In this document: piece after piece, positions 41,108 through 49,946 of the stretch | Position numbering within the stretch: position 1 is the stretch's first letter | Layout: each line of letters starts with the position of its first letter | Origin: Clostridiales bacterium | GTDB lineage: Bacteria > Bacillota > Clostridia > Christensenellales > Aristaeellaceae | DNA: 53,104 bases | Assembly (NCBI GenBank): GCA_015056015.1 | Contig: SVHD01000010.1 | Span: 1-53,104, forward strand | Direction: 5' to 3' | Position numbers and translations under genes: made by a program | The notes under the pieces: model-generated | What the model was told of the DNA's origin: nothing | The model's input: the letters and a program-made list of their open reading frames with translations, nothing else | The model's database searches: none

Positions 41108-42046
41108 TCAGCCCTTGACGGAGCCGATGAGGGCGCCCTTGACGAAATGCTTCTGCACGAAGGGATACACGGCCAGCAGGGGCGCAGAGGCGATGAAGAT
41201 CAGGGCGTATTTCATGGTGGAGGCCAGGTACGCACGGCGGGCCAGGGCAACGACCATGGATTCGTCCAGGGTATTGGGGTCGATGGCTTCCAGCGCCTGT
41301 TCATTCATCAGCAGGATACTGCGCAGCACGATCTGCAGGGGCTGGTAGGTCTGCTTATTGACATAGACCAGAGCGGTGAAATAGCCATTCCAGTGACCCA
41401 CGGCGTAATACAGGGCGATAACGGCGATGATGGGCTTGGCCAGGGGCAGGGCGATGGAGAAGAAGGTTCTCATATCGCCGGCGCCATCGATGAAGGCCGA
41501 TTCATAAAGCTCGTTGGGAATGGAGGTCTGGAAGAATACGCGGGTGATGATCATGTTGTAAATGGAAATACCATTGAGCACGATCAGCGTAATAGGCGTA
41601 TCGATCAGCCCCAGTTCCTTGACGATCAGATAGGTGGGAATCAGACCGCCGCCGAAATACATGGGAATCAGGAAGAACATATTGATCAGATTCCGGCCGG
41701 GCAATTCCTTTTTGCTGATGAAGTAACCGGCGGGGATGGTCAGCAGCAGATTGAAGAGGGTACCCAGCAGGGTATAGATGAAGGAATTGCGATAGCCCAT
41801 CCAGATGCGGCTTTCATTGAAGGCCATCTGATAGGATTCCCAGGTGAAGCCCACGGGCCAGAGCACCACGTTGCCGGCGGCCACATCCTTGGGCTCGGAA
41901 ACGGAGGCGATGACGGTGAAATACAGGGGATAGATCAAAATCAGCAGAATGATAACCAGCAGGGTGATATTGACGATATCGAAAACCAGGCCGTCATTCT
42001 TGATGCGGTTTTTCTTGGGGATAATATCCTTGGCTTTGGTAGACAT
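41108..42046 (-). CDS. Sugar ABC transporter permease (LplC/YtcP type)
   Basis: Protein of 312 residues with six membrane segments, starting near residue 24 (VNITLLVIILLILIYPLYFTV). The EAA loop is ELYESAFIDGAGDMRTFFSIALPLAKP (about 194-220). The ending FVKGALIGSVKG is characteristic of the LplC/YtcP subgroup of CUT1 carbohydrate permeases. GGAAAGGAGG precedes the start. It pairs with the permease gene 18 nt upstream. No ATPase gene is nearby; such systems usually borrow a shared MsmX-type ATPase. Confidence 0.92.
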   Translation of the reverse strand: MSTKAKDIIPKKNRIKNDGLVFDIVNITLLVIILLILIYPLYFTVIASVSEPKDVAAGNVVLWPVGFTWESYQMAFNESRIWMGYRNSFIYTLLGTLFNLLLTIPAGYFISKKELPGRNLINMFFLIPMYFGGGLIPTYLIVKELGLIDTPITLIVLNGISIYNMIITRVFFQTSIPNELYESAFIDGAGDMRTFFSIALPLAKPIIAVIALYYAVGHWNGYFTALVYVNKQTYQPLQIVLRSILLMNEQALEAIDPNTLDESMVVALARRAYLASTMKYALIFIASAPLLAVYPFVQKHFVKGALIGSVKG

Positions 42047-42064
42047 CTCTTTTTCCTCCTTTCC

Positions 42065-43006
42065 TTACCACAGGCTGATTTCGGTCAGCTTCTTGGAGAT
42101 GGTGTTCACGCAGAAGAGCATCAGCACGTTGACCACGGTATTGAAAAGACCGATGGCCGCAGAGAAGCTGAACTGCCCGCCCAGCAGACCCAGTTCGTAA
42201 GTGTAGGTGGAAATGATGCGGGATGCTTCCATATTCAGGGAATTCTGCAGCAGGAAGATCTTTTCAAAGCCCAGGCTCAGCACGTTGCCGCACTTCATAA
42301 TCAGCATGATCACCACGGTGGGCAGAATGGTGGGCACGTTTACGTGGGTGATGATCTGCATGCGGGAAGCGCCGTCGATGCGGGCCGCTTCAATCAATTC
42401 GGGGGATACGCCGGCCAGGGCCGCCAGGAAGATAATGGAGCTCCAGCCCAGTTCCTGCCATACGCCGGACCATACCACGATGGTGGGGAAGTAAGCGGGA
42501 ATGGCCAGCCAATCCTGGGCCTTGACGCCGAATAGACCAACGATGGTATTGAATGCGCCGCCGTTTTTGCTCAGCAGCAACGTGATCATGGAGCAGAGAA
42601 CAACGGTGGAAATGAAGTGGGGCGCATAGGAAACCATCTGGATGGTTTTCTTGAATTTGGTGGAGCGCACTTCATTGAGCATCAGGGCGAAAATGATGGG
42701 CAGGGGATAGGTGCACAAAGAATAAAGCGTAATGGACAGGGTATTGCGGATCAATTCCCAGCAGATGGGCAGGGTAACAAATTTTTCGAAAAATTTCAGG
42801 CCCACCCAGTCGCTGCCGGTGATGCCCTTGCTGGTGCGGAAATTGCGGAAGGCAATCTGCAGGCCATACATGGGCATATAATTGAAGATGATCAGATAGA
42901 CGATGGCGGGCAGCACCAGCAGATACATCTGCCAGCGATTGCGCAGCACATGCAGGGTCTTAAACCGTTTCTTTTGCTTGAGAACCGATTTCACTTCGGC
43001 GGTCAT
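42065..43006 (-). CDS. Sugar ABC transporter permease (LplB type)
   Basis: Protein of 313 residues with a basic N-terminus and six membrane segments, starting with WQMYLLVLPAIVYLIIFNYMP, a signature of the LplB/YteP subgroup. The EAA loop reads ELIEAARIDGASRMQIITHVNVPTILP. The start at 43006 is preferred over 43027 and 43012 because AAAGGAGGGA lies 7-8 nt upstream of it. It forms the membrane channel with the LplC-type partner and lies divergently from the solute-binding protein gene. Confidence 0.92.
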   Translation of the reverse strand: MTAEVKSVLKQKKRFKTLHVLRNRWQMYLLVLPAIVYLIIFNYMPMYGLQIAFRNFRTSKGITGSDWVGLKFFEKFVTLPICWELIRNTLSITLYSLCTYPLPIIFALMLNEVRSTKFKKTIQMVSYAPHFISTVVLCSMITLLLSKNGGAFNTIVGLFGVKAQDWLAIPAYFPTIVVWSGVWQELGWSSIIFLAALAGVSPELIEAARIDGASRMQIITHVNVPTILPTVVIMLIMKCGNVLSLGFEKIFLLQNSLNMEASRIISTYTYELGLLGGQFSFSAAIGLFNTVVNVLMLFCVNTISKKLTEISLW

Positions 43007-43160
43007 GGACATTCCCTCCTTTATCAATAAAAATAGTATACTAAATTTGTGGGCTTTGCGCCATAGGAAAAAACGGACAAAATTTGGTGAATTTGGGCAT
43101 TTTCATCCATTCGAGGGGCAAAACGGCCCAAAAACACCAAAAAATGTCCGAAAAATCCTA

Positions 43161-43189
43161 TTGATTTCAGATTCGAACTTGCATATAAT
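43161..43189 (+). promoter_or_regulatory. Promoter of the solute-binding protein gene
   Basis: TTGATT at 43161-43166, 17 nt, perfect TATAAT at 43184-43189. On the other strand TATACT at 43039-43034 may be the -10 of the permease operon, but it has no good -35. Confidence 0.75.
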
Positions 43190-43224
43190 GAATGTACCAA
43201 AATATTTAAAAGGAGGACCCCTCA

Positions 43225-45039
43225 ATGACCAAGCGGATTATGTCCCTGGCTCTGGCGCTGATCATGATCATGGCCTGCGCCTGCGGTGCTTTCGCGGAAA
43301 CCGTTGAAATTCCGGTATGCGAATACACCAGCGAAATGAACACCTATACCTATTGGGAACCCGAATGGCCCATCGTTAAGGAAGGCGAAAAGCTGACCGT
43401 GACCGTGGCTTCTGCCGTTCGTTCCGACTCCTATCAGGTTCCTGAAAAGACCTGGTTCTGGGTATGGTCTGAACTGGCCACCGGCATCGATTTCGATGTT
43501 CGCCAGATCACCTACGAAGCCCGCGAAGAACAGAAGAACCTGATGTTCGCTTCCGACAACCTGCCTGACGTGCTGCTGGCCATGAGCCTGAGCACCGGCG
43601 ATATCATGCGCTACGGCGTCGCCGAAGGCCAGCTGCTGGACCTGGCTCCCTACATCACCGAAGAAACCATGCCCTATCTGTATCAGTGGTTTGAAAAGTA
43701 TCCTGTTATGAAGGCTACTGCCACCACTCCCGATGGCGCGATCTACTCCCTGCCCTTCACCAACCTGAATTCCGACTACATCGGCTCTCAGGAAACCAAC
43801 AGCTACAACCAGGATTGGCTGCGTGAAGTGTATCCCGAGCTGCCCGCTCAGCACACCACCCGCGAAGAATTCTATGCCTGGAGCGAAGCTGCCGGCAAGG
43901 TTCTGCCCAAGACCGTGGATGAATTCGTTGAACTGCTCCGCGCCTTCAAAAAGAATCATCCCGAATCCACTCCTCTGGCCGGCGTTGCCGAAGAAAACAA
44001 CCCCCTGTCCTACATCCTGAATGCCTATGGCTTCCTGACCGAATCCGACAATGATTACGGCGCTCAGGTTGCCATCAAGAACGGCGAAGTGGTTCTGCCC
44101 GCTCTGCATGAAGACTTCTTCCCCTTCCTCCAGACCGTGAAGACCCTGTATGACGAAGGCCTCATCGCCAACGACTTCTTCACCGCTGACAAGCTGCTGG
44201 TTGACTCCCAGATCATGGATAACAAGTCCGGCGTCATCGCTGCCGGTTCTATCTATGGCCGTCTGCCCCTCCCCGAAGATTATCATAAGTGGGATGCTCT
44301 GTGGCCCCTGACCAGCGAATACAGCGACACCATGCAGGTGAAGGAATCCTCCCGCTACAACGTGGGCGGCGCTTGCCTGTCTGCCAAGCTGGAAGGCCAG
44401 GATGAAAAGATCAAGGCCATCCTGAACTACCTCGACTTCTTCTACAGCGAACTGGGTGTGTACTATCTCTGGTGCGGCCCCATCAACGGCTCTCCCGATA
44501 CCCTGGGCATGGTCCGCGGCTTCTTCTATGACCTGGAAAAGGGCGCCAAGGTGTTCCCCGACGTTATCAGCGGCGAATATGAAAACTCCATCAAGTTCGT
44601 TTGCGGCATCGGCTTCGGCAACTCCTCCGCTTTCGGCAACCGCTCTCACTCCATCACCGATGAAAAGTACAGCACCATGATGATCCTGCTGCAGCATCTG
44701 CAGGGCGTGCCGGATGAAGATATCAACTTCGTTGCTCTGGCCTATGACCATGGCGATAACTACGGCCGTATGTGCTCCGAAGTGCGCGTGCTGCCCAGCG
44801 TTGTTGAAGGCTATCCCAAGATCGTGTACTATTCTGAAGACGATCAGGAAACCATCGACGAAGTCGTCCTGATGCTGGAACCCTACATCGAATCTGAAGT
44901 TGCCAAGTTCATCACCGGCGCTACCGAACTGACCGAAGAAAACTTCAAGAAGTTCGTTGACGGTGCTGAAGCCTATGGCGCCTCCGATCTGGTCGAAATC
45001 TATCAGGCTGCTTGGGACGCCTACAAGGCTGCTCTGTAA
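43225..45039 (+). CDS. Extracellular solute-binding protein (LplA/YtcQ type)
   Basis: Protein of 604 residues with a signal peptide (about 1-24, ending GAFA|E; a cysteine at IMAC or ACAC could instead be a weak lipobox). The large two-lobed binding domain is typical of the solute receptors that accompany LplB/LplC permeases; DGAIYSLPF at about 172 and the ETNSYNQDWLREV segment are family features. Codon use differs from the neighbours (many GCT, GTT, GAC, AAC, TAC), which points to high expression rather than transfer. AAAAGGAGG precedes the start. A terminator follows. Confidence 0.9.
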   Translation: MTKRIMSLALALIMIMACACGAFAETVEIPVCEYTSEMNTYTYWEPEWPIVKEGEKLTVTVASAVRSDSYQVPEKTWFWVWSELATGIDFDVRQITYEAREEQKNLMFASDNLPDVLLAMSLSTGDIMRYGVAEGQLLDLAPYITEETMPYLYQWFEKYPVMKATATTPDGAIYSLPFTNLNSDYIGSQETNSYNQDWLREVYPELPAQHTTREEFYAWSEAAGKVLPKTVDEFVELLRAFKKNHPESTPLAGVAEENNPLSYILNAYGFLTESDNDYGAQVAIKNGEVVLPALHEDFFPFLQTVKTLYDEGLIANDFFTADKLLVDSQIMDNKSGVIAAGSIYGRLPLPEDYHKWDALWPLTSEYSDTMQVKESSRYNVGGACLSAKLEGQDEKIKAILNYLDFFYSELGVYYLWCGPINGSPDTLGMVRGFFYDLEKGAKVFPDVISGEYENSIKFVCGIGFGNSSAFGNRSHSITDEKYSTMMILLQHLQGVPDEDINFVALAYDHGDNYGRMCSEVRVLPSVVEGYPKIVYYSEDDQETIDEVVLMLEPYIESEVAKFITGATELTEENFKKFVDGAEAYGASDLVEIYQAAWDAYKAAL

Positions 45040-45093
45040 GAAAAGATTTTAGGAAAGAAGCAATTCTTGCCTGAATCCCTGAATAGGTAAAAT

Positions 45094-45137
45094 ATTCCCA
45101 CATGGCCCGGCGAAAGCCGGGCTGTGTGGGAATTTAT
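45094..45137 (+). terminator. Terminator after the solute-binding protein gene
   Basis: Long stem ATTCCCACA...GCCCGGC / GCCGGGC...TGTGGGAAT with GAAA loop and one internal mismatch pair. Only a short TTTA follows, so termination may be partial, allowing read-through into the sensor gene. Confidence 0.78.
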
Positions 45138-45199
45138 GGCCCTTATGGCGCAGAAAAATCATGCGCTTTTATTTTTCTTTTTTGGGAGGCATACACTGC

Positions 45200-47272
45200 A
45201 TGCAGAAAAAACGGAAGCAAAGTGTATTAAAAAGCTATCTGATCACCTATGTGGGCCTGGCCGTGGCGGTTTGCGCGGTGCTGGGCGTGGTGCTGATGAT
45301 GGTTTCCTCCAATAATCTCAAAAAGCAGGAGGAAAAATCCATCCTGGATCGCCTGAGCAGCGCGGGCGAGGATTTTTCCTATCAGATGGAGATCATGAAT
45401 GATCTGAAAATCCAGGTCTACACTTCGCCTTTGTATCAGCCCTTCAATCTGAAGAAAAATGAAATTCCCCGCTTGGAAATGCTGGAGCATTTCAAAACCC
45501 TGGCCAGCCCCAGCACCATTACCAGCAATTGCTATCTGGTATATGAAGAAAGCGAAACCATTTATTCTGCCACCGGCGCCATGAGCCCGAATATTTTTTG
45601 CCGTTTTCTGGCGCCCGGAATTAGTGAAAATGAATTTTGGAGCCAAGTGCTCTCTGAAAATACAGTGATCGTGCTCAACAGCACGCAGGGAACGCAGATT
45701 TATCGCAAGCTGCCCATTACCTTTAACCGCTATTCCCAAAATACCCGGGCATTTATTCTCTTCCAGATCGATCAGGAGGAATTGGCCCGGCGATATGAAA
45801 ACCTTTTCCGTTTTAACGATAATCTGATCTTGCAGGTGGATGATCTGTATCTGCTGGGCAATGAGCGTATGATTCCCACCATTCTGCATCAGGCCAAATA
45901 CCATGATGAAACGATCATGATCGGCGTGCAGACGACAGAGGATGATGCATCCGCCGTTTACAGCATGCTCTATATTCTCATTGGCTGCACGCTGATTTTC
46001 TCCGTGATTTCGGCCTATCTGGCCTATCGCAATTACAGCCCCATCCGCGGCCTGGCCAGCAAGATGGAAAATCATGCCCCCGTGGCCGGGGATGAAATCG
46101 AAAGAATCGCCCATGCAGTGGATCATGTGATTCAGCTCAATACCGCCACCATGGCCCAGCTTTCCGAAAGCCTGGAAAATGCATCCCGGATGAAGGAATC
46201 CTTAAAGCAGCAGCTGCTGCTTCTGGTGCTCAGCGGCGAATACGACGCCACCATGAATCAGCGCATGGCGGAACTGGGCATGGATGCGACGGGGAAATTG
46301 CTCTGCGTGGCCCATATCACCTATGATCCCGCCGTTTCCACGGAAGTGCTGCAGAAAAAAATGGATGGCCTTTCCGACAGCGATACCAAATTGCATCTGG
46401 CCCGGCTGGGCGGCGAAAGAGGCTGGGCGCTGCTTTTCATCGCCCGGGATGAAGAAAACCTGATGGCCGCCTTCGATACCGTCAGTGAAGATCTGACCCG
46501 GGATTTCCCGGATCTGCATCTGACCCAGGGCGAAAACTGCACCCAGCTGCAGAAGCTGGCCTATTCCCTGGCCGTGGCGGAATCCAATCAGAACCGGGAT
46601 CCCGATTCGCCCCTGGAAAATGCCCAGCTGTATGATTTGCTGGGCGAATTGAAAAAGCATCTCAATGACGGCAGCGAAATTCAGGCCCTGAGCACCCTGG
46701 ATCATCTGATGGATTGCATGGACAGGGATTATCCCTCCCTGATGTTCCGCCGCTATCGGCTGGTGGACGTGACCTATCAGATCATGGAATGCGGCAGAAA
46801 TGCGGGCTGCCAGCTGGAAGAAGAGCAGATGCGAAACGCCATTACCGTGCAGGATGGCATGGAAATCCGCAATACGCTGGAAGATGCGGTGAAGAAAATC
46901 TGCGCGGCTTCCCCCAAGGCGGCCATCCAGATTCCCCAGATTTCCCAGCAGGTGATGGATTATATCGAGGCCCACGCCACCGATTATAATATCTGCCTGG
47001 ATTCTGTGGCCACTGCCTGCGATATTTCTACCAAGCAGGTCAGCCGGATTGCCCGCAATGTGGTGGGCATGAGCTTTAAGGAATATGTATCCCATCTGCG
47101 GATGCGCAAGGCCATGGCGCTGCTGAAGGCCGGCCTTTCCGCCACCGATACCTCCCGCCAGGTGGGCTATTCCGATATTTCCCATTTTACCAAGGTTTTC
47201 CGCGGCCATACCGGCGTTACCCCCGGCCAATACCGCAGCCAGTACAACGGCGATGCGGACGAAGAGGCGTGA
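45200..47272 (+). CDS. AraC-family regulator with membrane sensor domain
   Basis: Protein of 690 residues. Two membrane segments (about 13-36 and 260-283) flank an extracellular sensing region of about 220 residues. A HAMP-like linker (YRNYSPIRGLASKME) follows, then a cytoplasmic region. At the C-terminus (about 590-685) is a double helix-turn-helix AraC domain: ICLDSVATACDISTKQVSRI and the second helix pair ending DISHFTKVFRGHTGVTPGQYR. Such one-component sensors sit beside LplABC-type transporters and activate them in response to a sugar. The start at 45200 is chosen over 45161 because GGGAGG at 45184-45189 is 10 nt upstream. Confidence 0.9.
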   Translation: MQKKRKQSVLKSYLITYVGLAVAVCAVLGVVLMMVSSNNLKKQEEKSILDRLSSAGEDFSYQMEIMNDLKIQVYTSPLYQPFNLKKNEIPRLEMLEHFKTLASPSTITSNCYLVYEESETIYSATGAMSPNIFCRFLAPGISENEFWSQVLSENTVIVLNSTQGTQIYRKLPITFNRYSQNTRAFILFQIDQEELARRYENLFRFNDNLILQVDDLYLLGNERMIPTILHQAKYHDETIMIGVQTTEDDASAVYSMLYILIGCTLIFSVISAYLAYRNYSPIRGLASKMENHAPVAGDEIERIAHAVDHVIQLNTATMAQLSESLENASRMKESLKQQLLLLVLSGEYDATMNQRMAELGMDATGKLLCVAHITYDPAVSTEVLQKKMDGLSDSDTKLHLARLGGERGWALLFIARDEENLMAAFDTVSEDLTRDFPDLHLTQGENCTQLQKLAYSLAVAESNQNRDPDSPLENAQLYDLLGELKKHLNDGSEIQALSTLDHLMDCMDRDYPSLMFRRYRLVDVTYQIMECGRNAGCQLEEEQMRNAITVQDGMEIRNTLEDAVKKICAASPKAAIQIPQISQQVMDYIEAHATDYNICLDSVATACDISTKQVSRIARNVVGMSFKEYVSHLRMRKAMALLKAGLSATDTSRQVGYSDISHFTKVFRGHTGVTPGQYRSQYNGDADEEA

Positions 47273-47299
47273 GAAAGGGATACGGGTTGACGGAAAAAT

Positions 47300-47402
47300 G
47301 CGAGAGGGGCTTTCTTTTGAAAAAGAAAGCCCCTCTCGCGCTCTCCCCAAGAAAACTGCCTCTGGATTTTTCAGGTGTGTTCTGATCGACTTGAATGCCA
47401 GA
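47300..47402 (+). repeat. Hairpin element copy P
   Basis: Arms GCGAGAGGGGCTTTCTTTT (47300-47318) and 47322-47339; the GAGAG/CTCTC lower stem is another compensatory variant. The tail (CCCCAAGAAAACTGCCTCTGG) runs to TGCCAG at 47397-47402. It starts 27 nt after the AraC-type gene. Confidence 0.9.
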
Positions 47403-47466
47403 GGGGCAATGAGAAACTTGGATGCCAAAGGGGCAATGTGAAATTTGGATGCCAGAGGGACAATAT
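47390..47466 (+). repeat. Three tandem copies of the tail end, about 27 nt each
   Basis: Units at 47390-47416, 47417-47443 and 47444-47466 share TTGGATGCCAGAGGGGCAAT with a few differences. The unit is the last part of the element tail plus adjoining bases, so the tail end itself has been multiplied. Confidence 0.88.
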
Positions 47467-47479
47467 AGGAGCAGAAGAA

Positions 47480-47515
47480 AACAGGAAACGGCATGAACTG
47501 TTTCCTGTTTTTTTG
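47480..47515 (+). terminator. Intrinsic terminator
   Basis: Ten-bp stem AACAGGAAAC / GTTTCCTGTT with a 10-nt loop and T-tract, in the 542-nt gap between the convergent AraC-type gene and ypeB. The rest of the gap is elements P and Q. Confidence 0.88.
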
Positions 47516-47520
47516 CTATA

Positions 47521-47799
47521 CTGGGATGCAAGTTGATAAGACGACGTTTTGTAATATCCAGAATGATTTTCTTGGGGAGGATACGGGAGGGATTTCAGGA
47601 GCAAACCCGGAGGGTTTGTGACGCGGCAACGGCCAAACGTGCAAGTGCAGAGAGCATACGCAAGCGCAGCACAGGGTATGCGATCAGGAGCAAACCCGGA
47701 GGGTTTGTGACGCGGCAACGGCCAAACGTGCAAGTGCAGAGAGCATACGCAAGCGCAGCACAGGGTATGCGATGCTATTCAAAAGAATACCCCTCCCGC
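47521..47799 (-). repeat. Hairpin element copy Q with duplicated loop insert
   Basis: Reverse copy: diverged tail (GGGATGCAAGTTGATAAG, ATATCCAGAATGATTTTCTTGG), left arm ACGGGAGGGATTTC near 47583-47595, two loop inserts, right arm AAAAGAATACCCCTCCCGC ending at 47799. On the minus strand it begins 15 nt after the ypeB stop. Confidence 0.88.
47596..47773 (-). repeat. Perfect 89-bp tandem duplication of the loop insert
   Basis: 47596-47684 and 47685-47773 are identical by eye. Read on the minus strand each copy runs from ATCGCATACCCTGTGCTGCG to CACAAACCC...GGGTTTGCTCCTG, with a centre (TGCACTTGCACGTTTGGCCG) unlike that of D, H and O. Identity implies a recent event. Confidence 0.92.
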
Positions 47800-47814
47800 A
47801 ATATTTATTCCAAG

Positions 47815-49110
47815 TTACACCGCCTCCAGGCCGGTGGAGCCTTCCACCAGCTTGAGCAGGTCTGCTTCCTCGCCGGTCTGCGCATCGATATAGAGCAGGT
47901 AAATATCATCCTGGAATGTGCCCCGGAATTCGTAGCAGAGCCTTTCCCCAGCCTCGGTGGGGATGAGGCAGAGCTGCATTTTTTCGATCTGCAATGGATC
48001 GCTGACCAGGGCCCGGGCCTCATCTGGGGTAAGATCGGGCTGCAAAAGCCCCCGGGGCACATGATTCTGCCAGTAATTCCTGGCTTCCATGCCCACCACC
48101 TGGGCATTATCCATCCGCAATTGCAGCTTGATCAAATCGGGATAGAGGATGGTTTCCCCCTGGGTGGCGGCAAAGGAAATGACGCCAATTCCCTGATAAA
48201 CCTGGAAATAGGTGGGCTGCATATGCTCGTAGCCCCGGGCGCTCAAAAATTCCAGGGCGGCGGCACGGCAATCCTCCATGGTTTTTTTCAGGGGGAAATC
48301 CGCATGATCCGGGGTGAGCCAGAGAATCTTTCCCCCCTGGCAGGTAACGGCGGCCTCCAGGGTGATATCATTCAATTCCAGCGTAACTCCGTAGCAGGGA
48401 ATGGGCCCGCCCATATCCGCGCCCCGGGCAGTGCGCACGACCCGCTCCGCGCCCACAAATTCCCGGGCGATGCGCTCCGCATCCTCCCGGGTGATGGCGG
48501 GCAGCCCTGCCAGGGCCTGGGCCGCCCCGGGCTTTCTGCCATCGGAAAAGGGGCCGTCGTAAATCAGGCTGGGATAGGAAACGGCGCTGTCATAGCTTTC
48601 TTCCATTTCCCCTTCCGGATAAAAGGGCGCGCCGGACAGGGCGGCGGCGGAAAGCCGATCCAGCCCGCCGGATAAGGCCTGGGTATATTCCCGGCAGATC
48701 GTAATCAGATTTTTCAGCTGCTCATAATCCCGGGATGAAATATTCCCCTTCGCGATGAGGGAATCGGCATAATCGGATAATTGATTGGCAAATTTCACGG
48801 CGGGCTGATTGGCGGGATGGGAAAGGGGCAGAAGGGACAGACTGCGCTGCACCTGGGCCCCGCCGCTGCTGACCTGGCTCAGATAGGCGGCGCAATGGGC
48901 GCTGCTGCCCGTAAGCAGGGCCTTTTCCAGGGATAGCTGCATATCCTCCATCTGCCGCAGGGCGGAAAGCAGCGCCCCCTGATATATTTCATGCAGCCGG
49001 GCCTTTTGCCCCTGGGCCTGATTCCAGCCCGCCAGGGCCAATGCGCCGGTAACGGTGAGGGCCAATACCAGAACCATGGAAAGCAGCAGATATTTTTTTC
49101 GCATGCTCAT
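47815..49110 (-). CDS. ypeB: Germination protein YpeB
   Basis: Protein of 431 residues with an N-terminal membrane segment (about 6-24, KYLLLSMVLVLALTVTGALA), a helical N-terminal half and C-terminal PepSY-like repeats (YPEB domains, about 195-425; for example EDAERIAREFVG and LTPDEARALVSDPL). In spore formers YpeB is needed to locate and stabilise the cortex lytic enzyme SleB, encoded just upstream here (13 nt). The ATG at 49110 is chosen over 49134 because GGGAGG lies 7 nt before it. Element Q follows its 3' end. Confidence 0.9.
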   Translation of the reverse strand: MSMRKKYLLLSMVLVLALTVTGALALAGWNQAQGQKARLHEIYQGALLSALRQMEDMQLSLEKALLTGSSAHCAAYLSQVSSGGAQVQRSLSLLPLSHPANQPAVKFANQLSDYADSLIAKGNISSRDYEQLKNLITICREYTQALSGGLDRLSAAALSGAPFYPEGEMEESYDSAVSYPSLIYDGPFSDGRKPGAAQALAGLPAITREDAERIAREFVGAERVVRTARGADMGGPIPCYGVTLELNDITLEAAVTCQGGKILWLTPDHADFPLKKTMEDCRAAALEFLSARGYEHMQPTYFQVYQGIGVISFAATQGETILYPDLIKLQLRMDNAQVVGMEARNYWQNHVPRGLLQPDLTPDEARALVSDPLQIEKMQLCLIPTEAGERLCYEFRGTFQDDIYLLYIDAQTGEEADLLKLVEGSTGLEAV

Positions 49111-49123
49111 GCTTTTTCCTCCC

Positions 49124-49777
49124 TTATACGGCAAAGGCGTGATCGCCGATGGTGAGGCGCACCTCCCGGCTCCAGATCCAGGCGTTGGTGGCGGTGGATG
49201 GATTGTAATAATACAGACAGCCGCCGGTGGGATCCCAGCCGTTCATGGCATCCCGGGCGGCGCGGATGGAATCGCTGTCCGGGGTCAGATTGATCTGCCC
49301 GTCCGCCACGCAGTCAAAGGCCCCGGCCTGATAAATTACGCCGCTGATGGTATTGGGAAAGGAGGCGCTGCGCACCCGATTGAGCACCACCGCCGCCACC
49401 GCCACCTTCCCCAGATACGGCTCGCCCCGGGCCTCCCCATGCACCAGCCGGGCCAGGGTGTAAATTTCGCTTTCCGTGGCGGAGGCCGCCGTTCTGCTGC
49501 CGCCGGACAGGGAAATGCCCAGGGCAGCCGCCGTGGCCGGGCCCACCACACCATCCGCCCTGAGCCCGTTTTTCCGCTGGAAATAGACCACGGCGTTATA
49601 GGTTTCCTGGCCGAAAACGCCGTCCGCTGCGCCGGTCATATACCCGTATTGCCGCAGCCGCTGCTGAATTTTGATCACGTCATCCCCCTGATCCCCCCAG
49701 GATACCGCGCCCTGGGCGAATGGCGTCAGGCAAAGCAGCCAGATCAGCGCAAAAAGCGCCGCCCATGCCTTTTTCAT
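49124..49777 (-). CDS. sleB: Spore cortex-lytic enzyme SleB
   Basis: Protein of 217 residues with a signal peptide (about 1-24, ending FAQG|A). A peptidoglycan-binding domain (about 28-88: GDQGDDVIKIQQRLRQYGYM ... GVVGPATAAAL) and a C-terminal hydrolase_2 lytic transglycosylase domain (about 100-217) follow, with the catalytic glutamate in LVHGEARGEPY and the GGCLYYYNP segment. SleB degrades cortex peptidoglycan during germination. The ATG at 49777 is used (AAAGGA about 10 nt upstream); a GTG three codons earlier is possible. Gene order sleB-ypeB is the conventional one. Confidence 0.92.
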   Translation of the reverse strand: MKKAWAALFALIWLLCLTPFAQGAVSWGDQGDDVIKIQQRLRQYGYMTGAADGVFGQETYNAVVYFQRKNGLRADGVVGPATAAALGISLSGGSRTAASATESEIYTLARLVHGEARGEPYLGKVAVAAVVLNRVRSASFPNTISGVIYQAGAFDCVADGQINLTPDSDSIRAARDAMNGWDPTGGCLYYYNPSTATNAWIWSREVRLTIGDHAFAV

Positions 49778-49862
49778 TTCCTCCACTTCCTTTCTTTTGT
49801 ATCCTGCCCGGAAGAATCTCCTTTCTTTCTGGAAAATGTTACAACTTTATGAAAAAACTATC

Positions 49863-49891
49863 TTGACATTGTTACGAAAATGAAATAGAAT
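49863..49891 (+). promoter_or_regulatory. Promoter of the large PG-binding protein
   Basis: TTGACA at 49863-49868, 17-nt spacer, TAGAAT at 49886-49891; about 50 nt of leader. This is a vegetative-type promoter, unlike what would be expected for a spore-only gene. Confidence 0.8.
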
Positions 49892-49946
49892 AAATTGATA
49901 ATGTGTATTCTTATGCCCGTTTGGGTCTGGATGGAGGTTTTGCCCG

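Noticed and set aside
47596-47773. Insertion sequence with a transposase
   Set aside because: The repeats are too short, have no transposase frame, and the window holds no transposase gene that could be matched to them.
47533-48675. Plus-strand frame of 380 codons over element Q and ypeB
   Set aside because: The N-terminal part is translated from the duplicated loop insert; the rest is antisense to ypeB.
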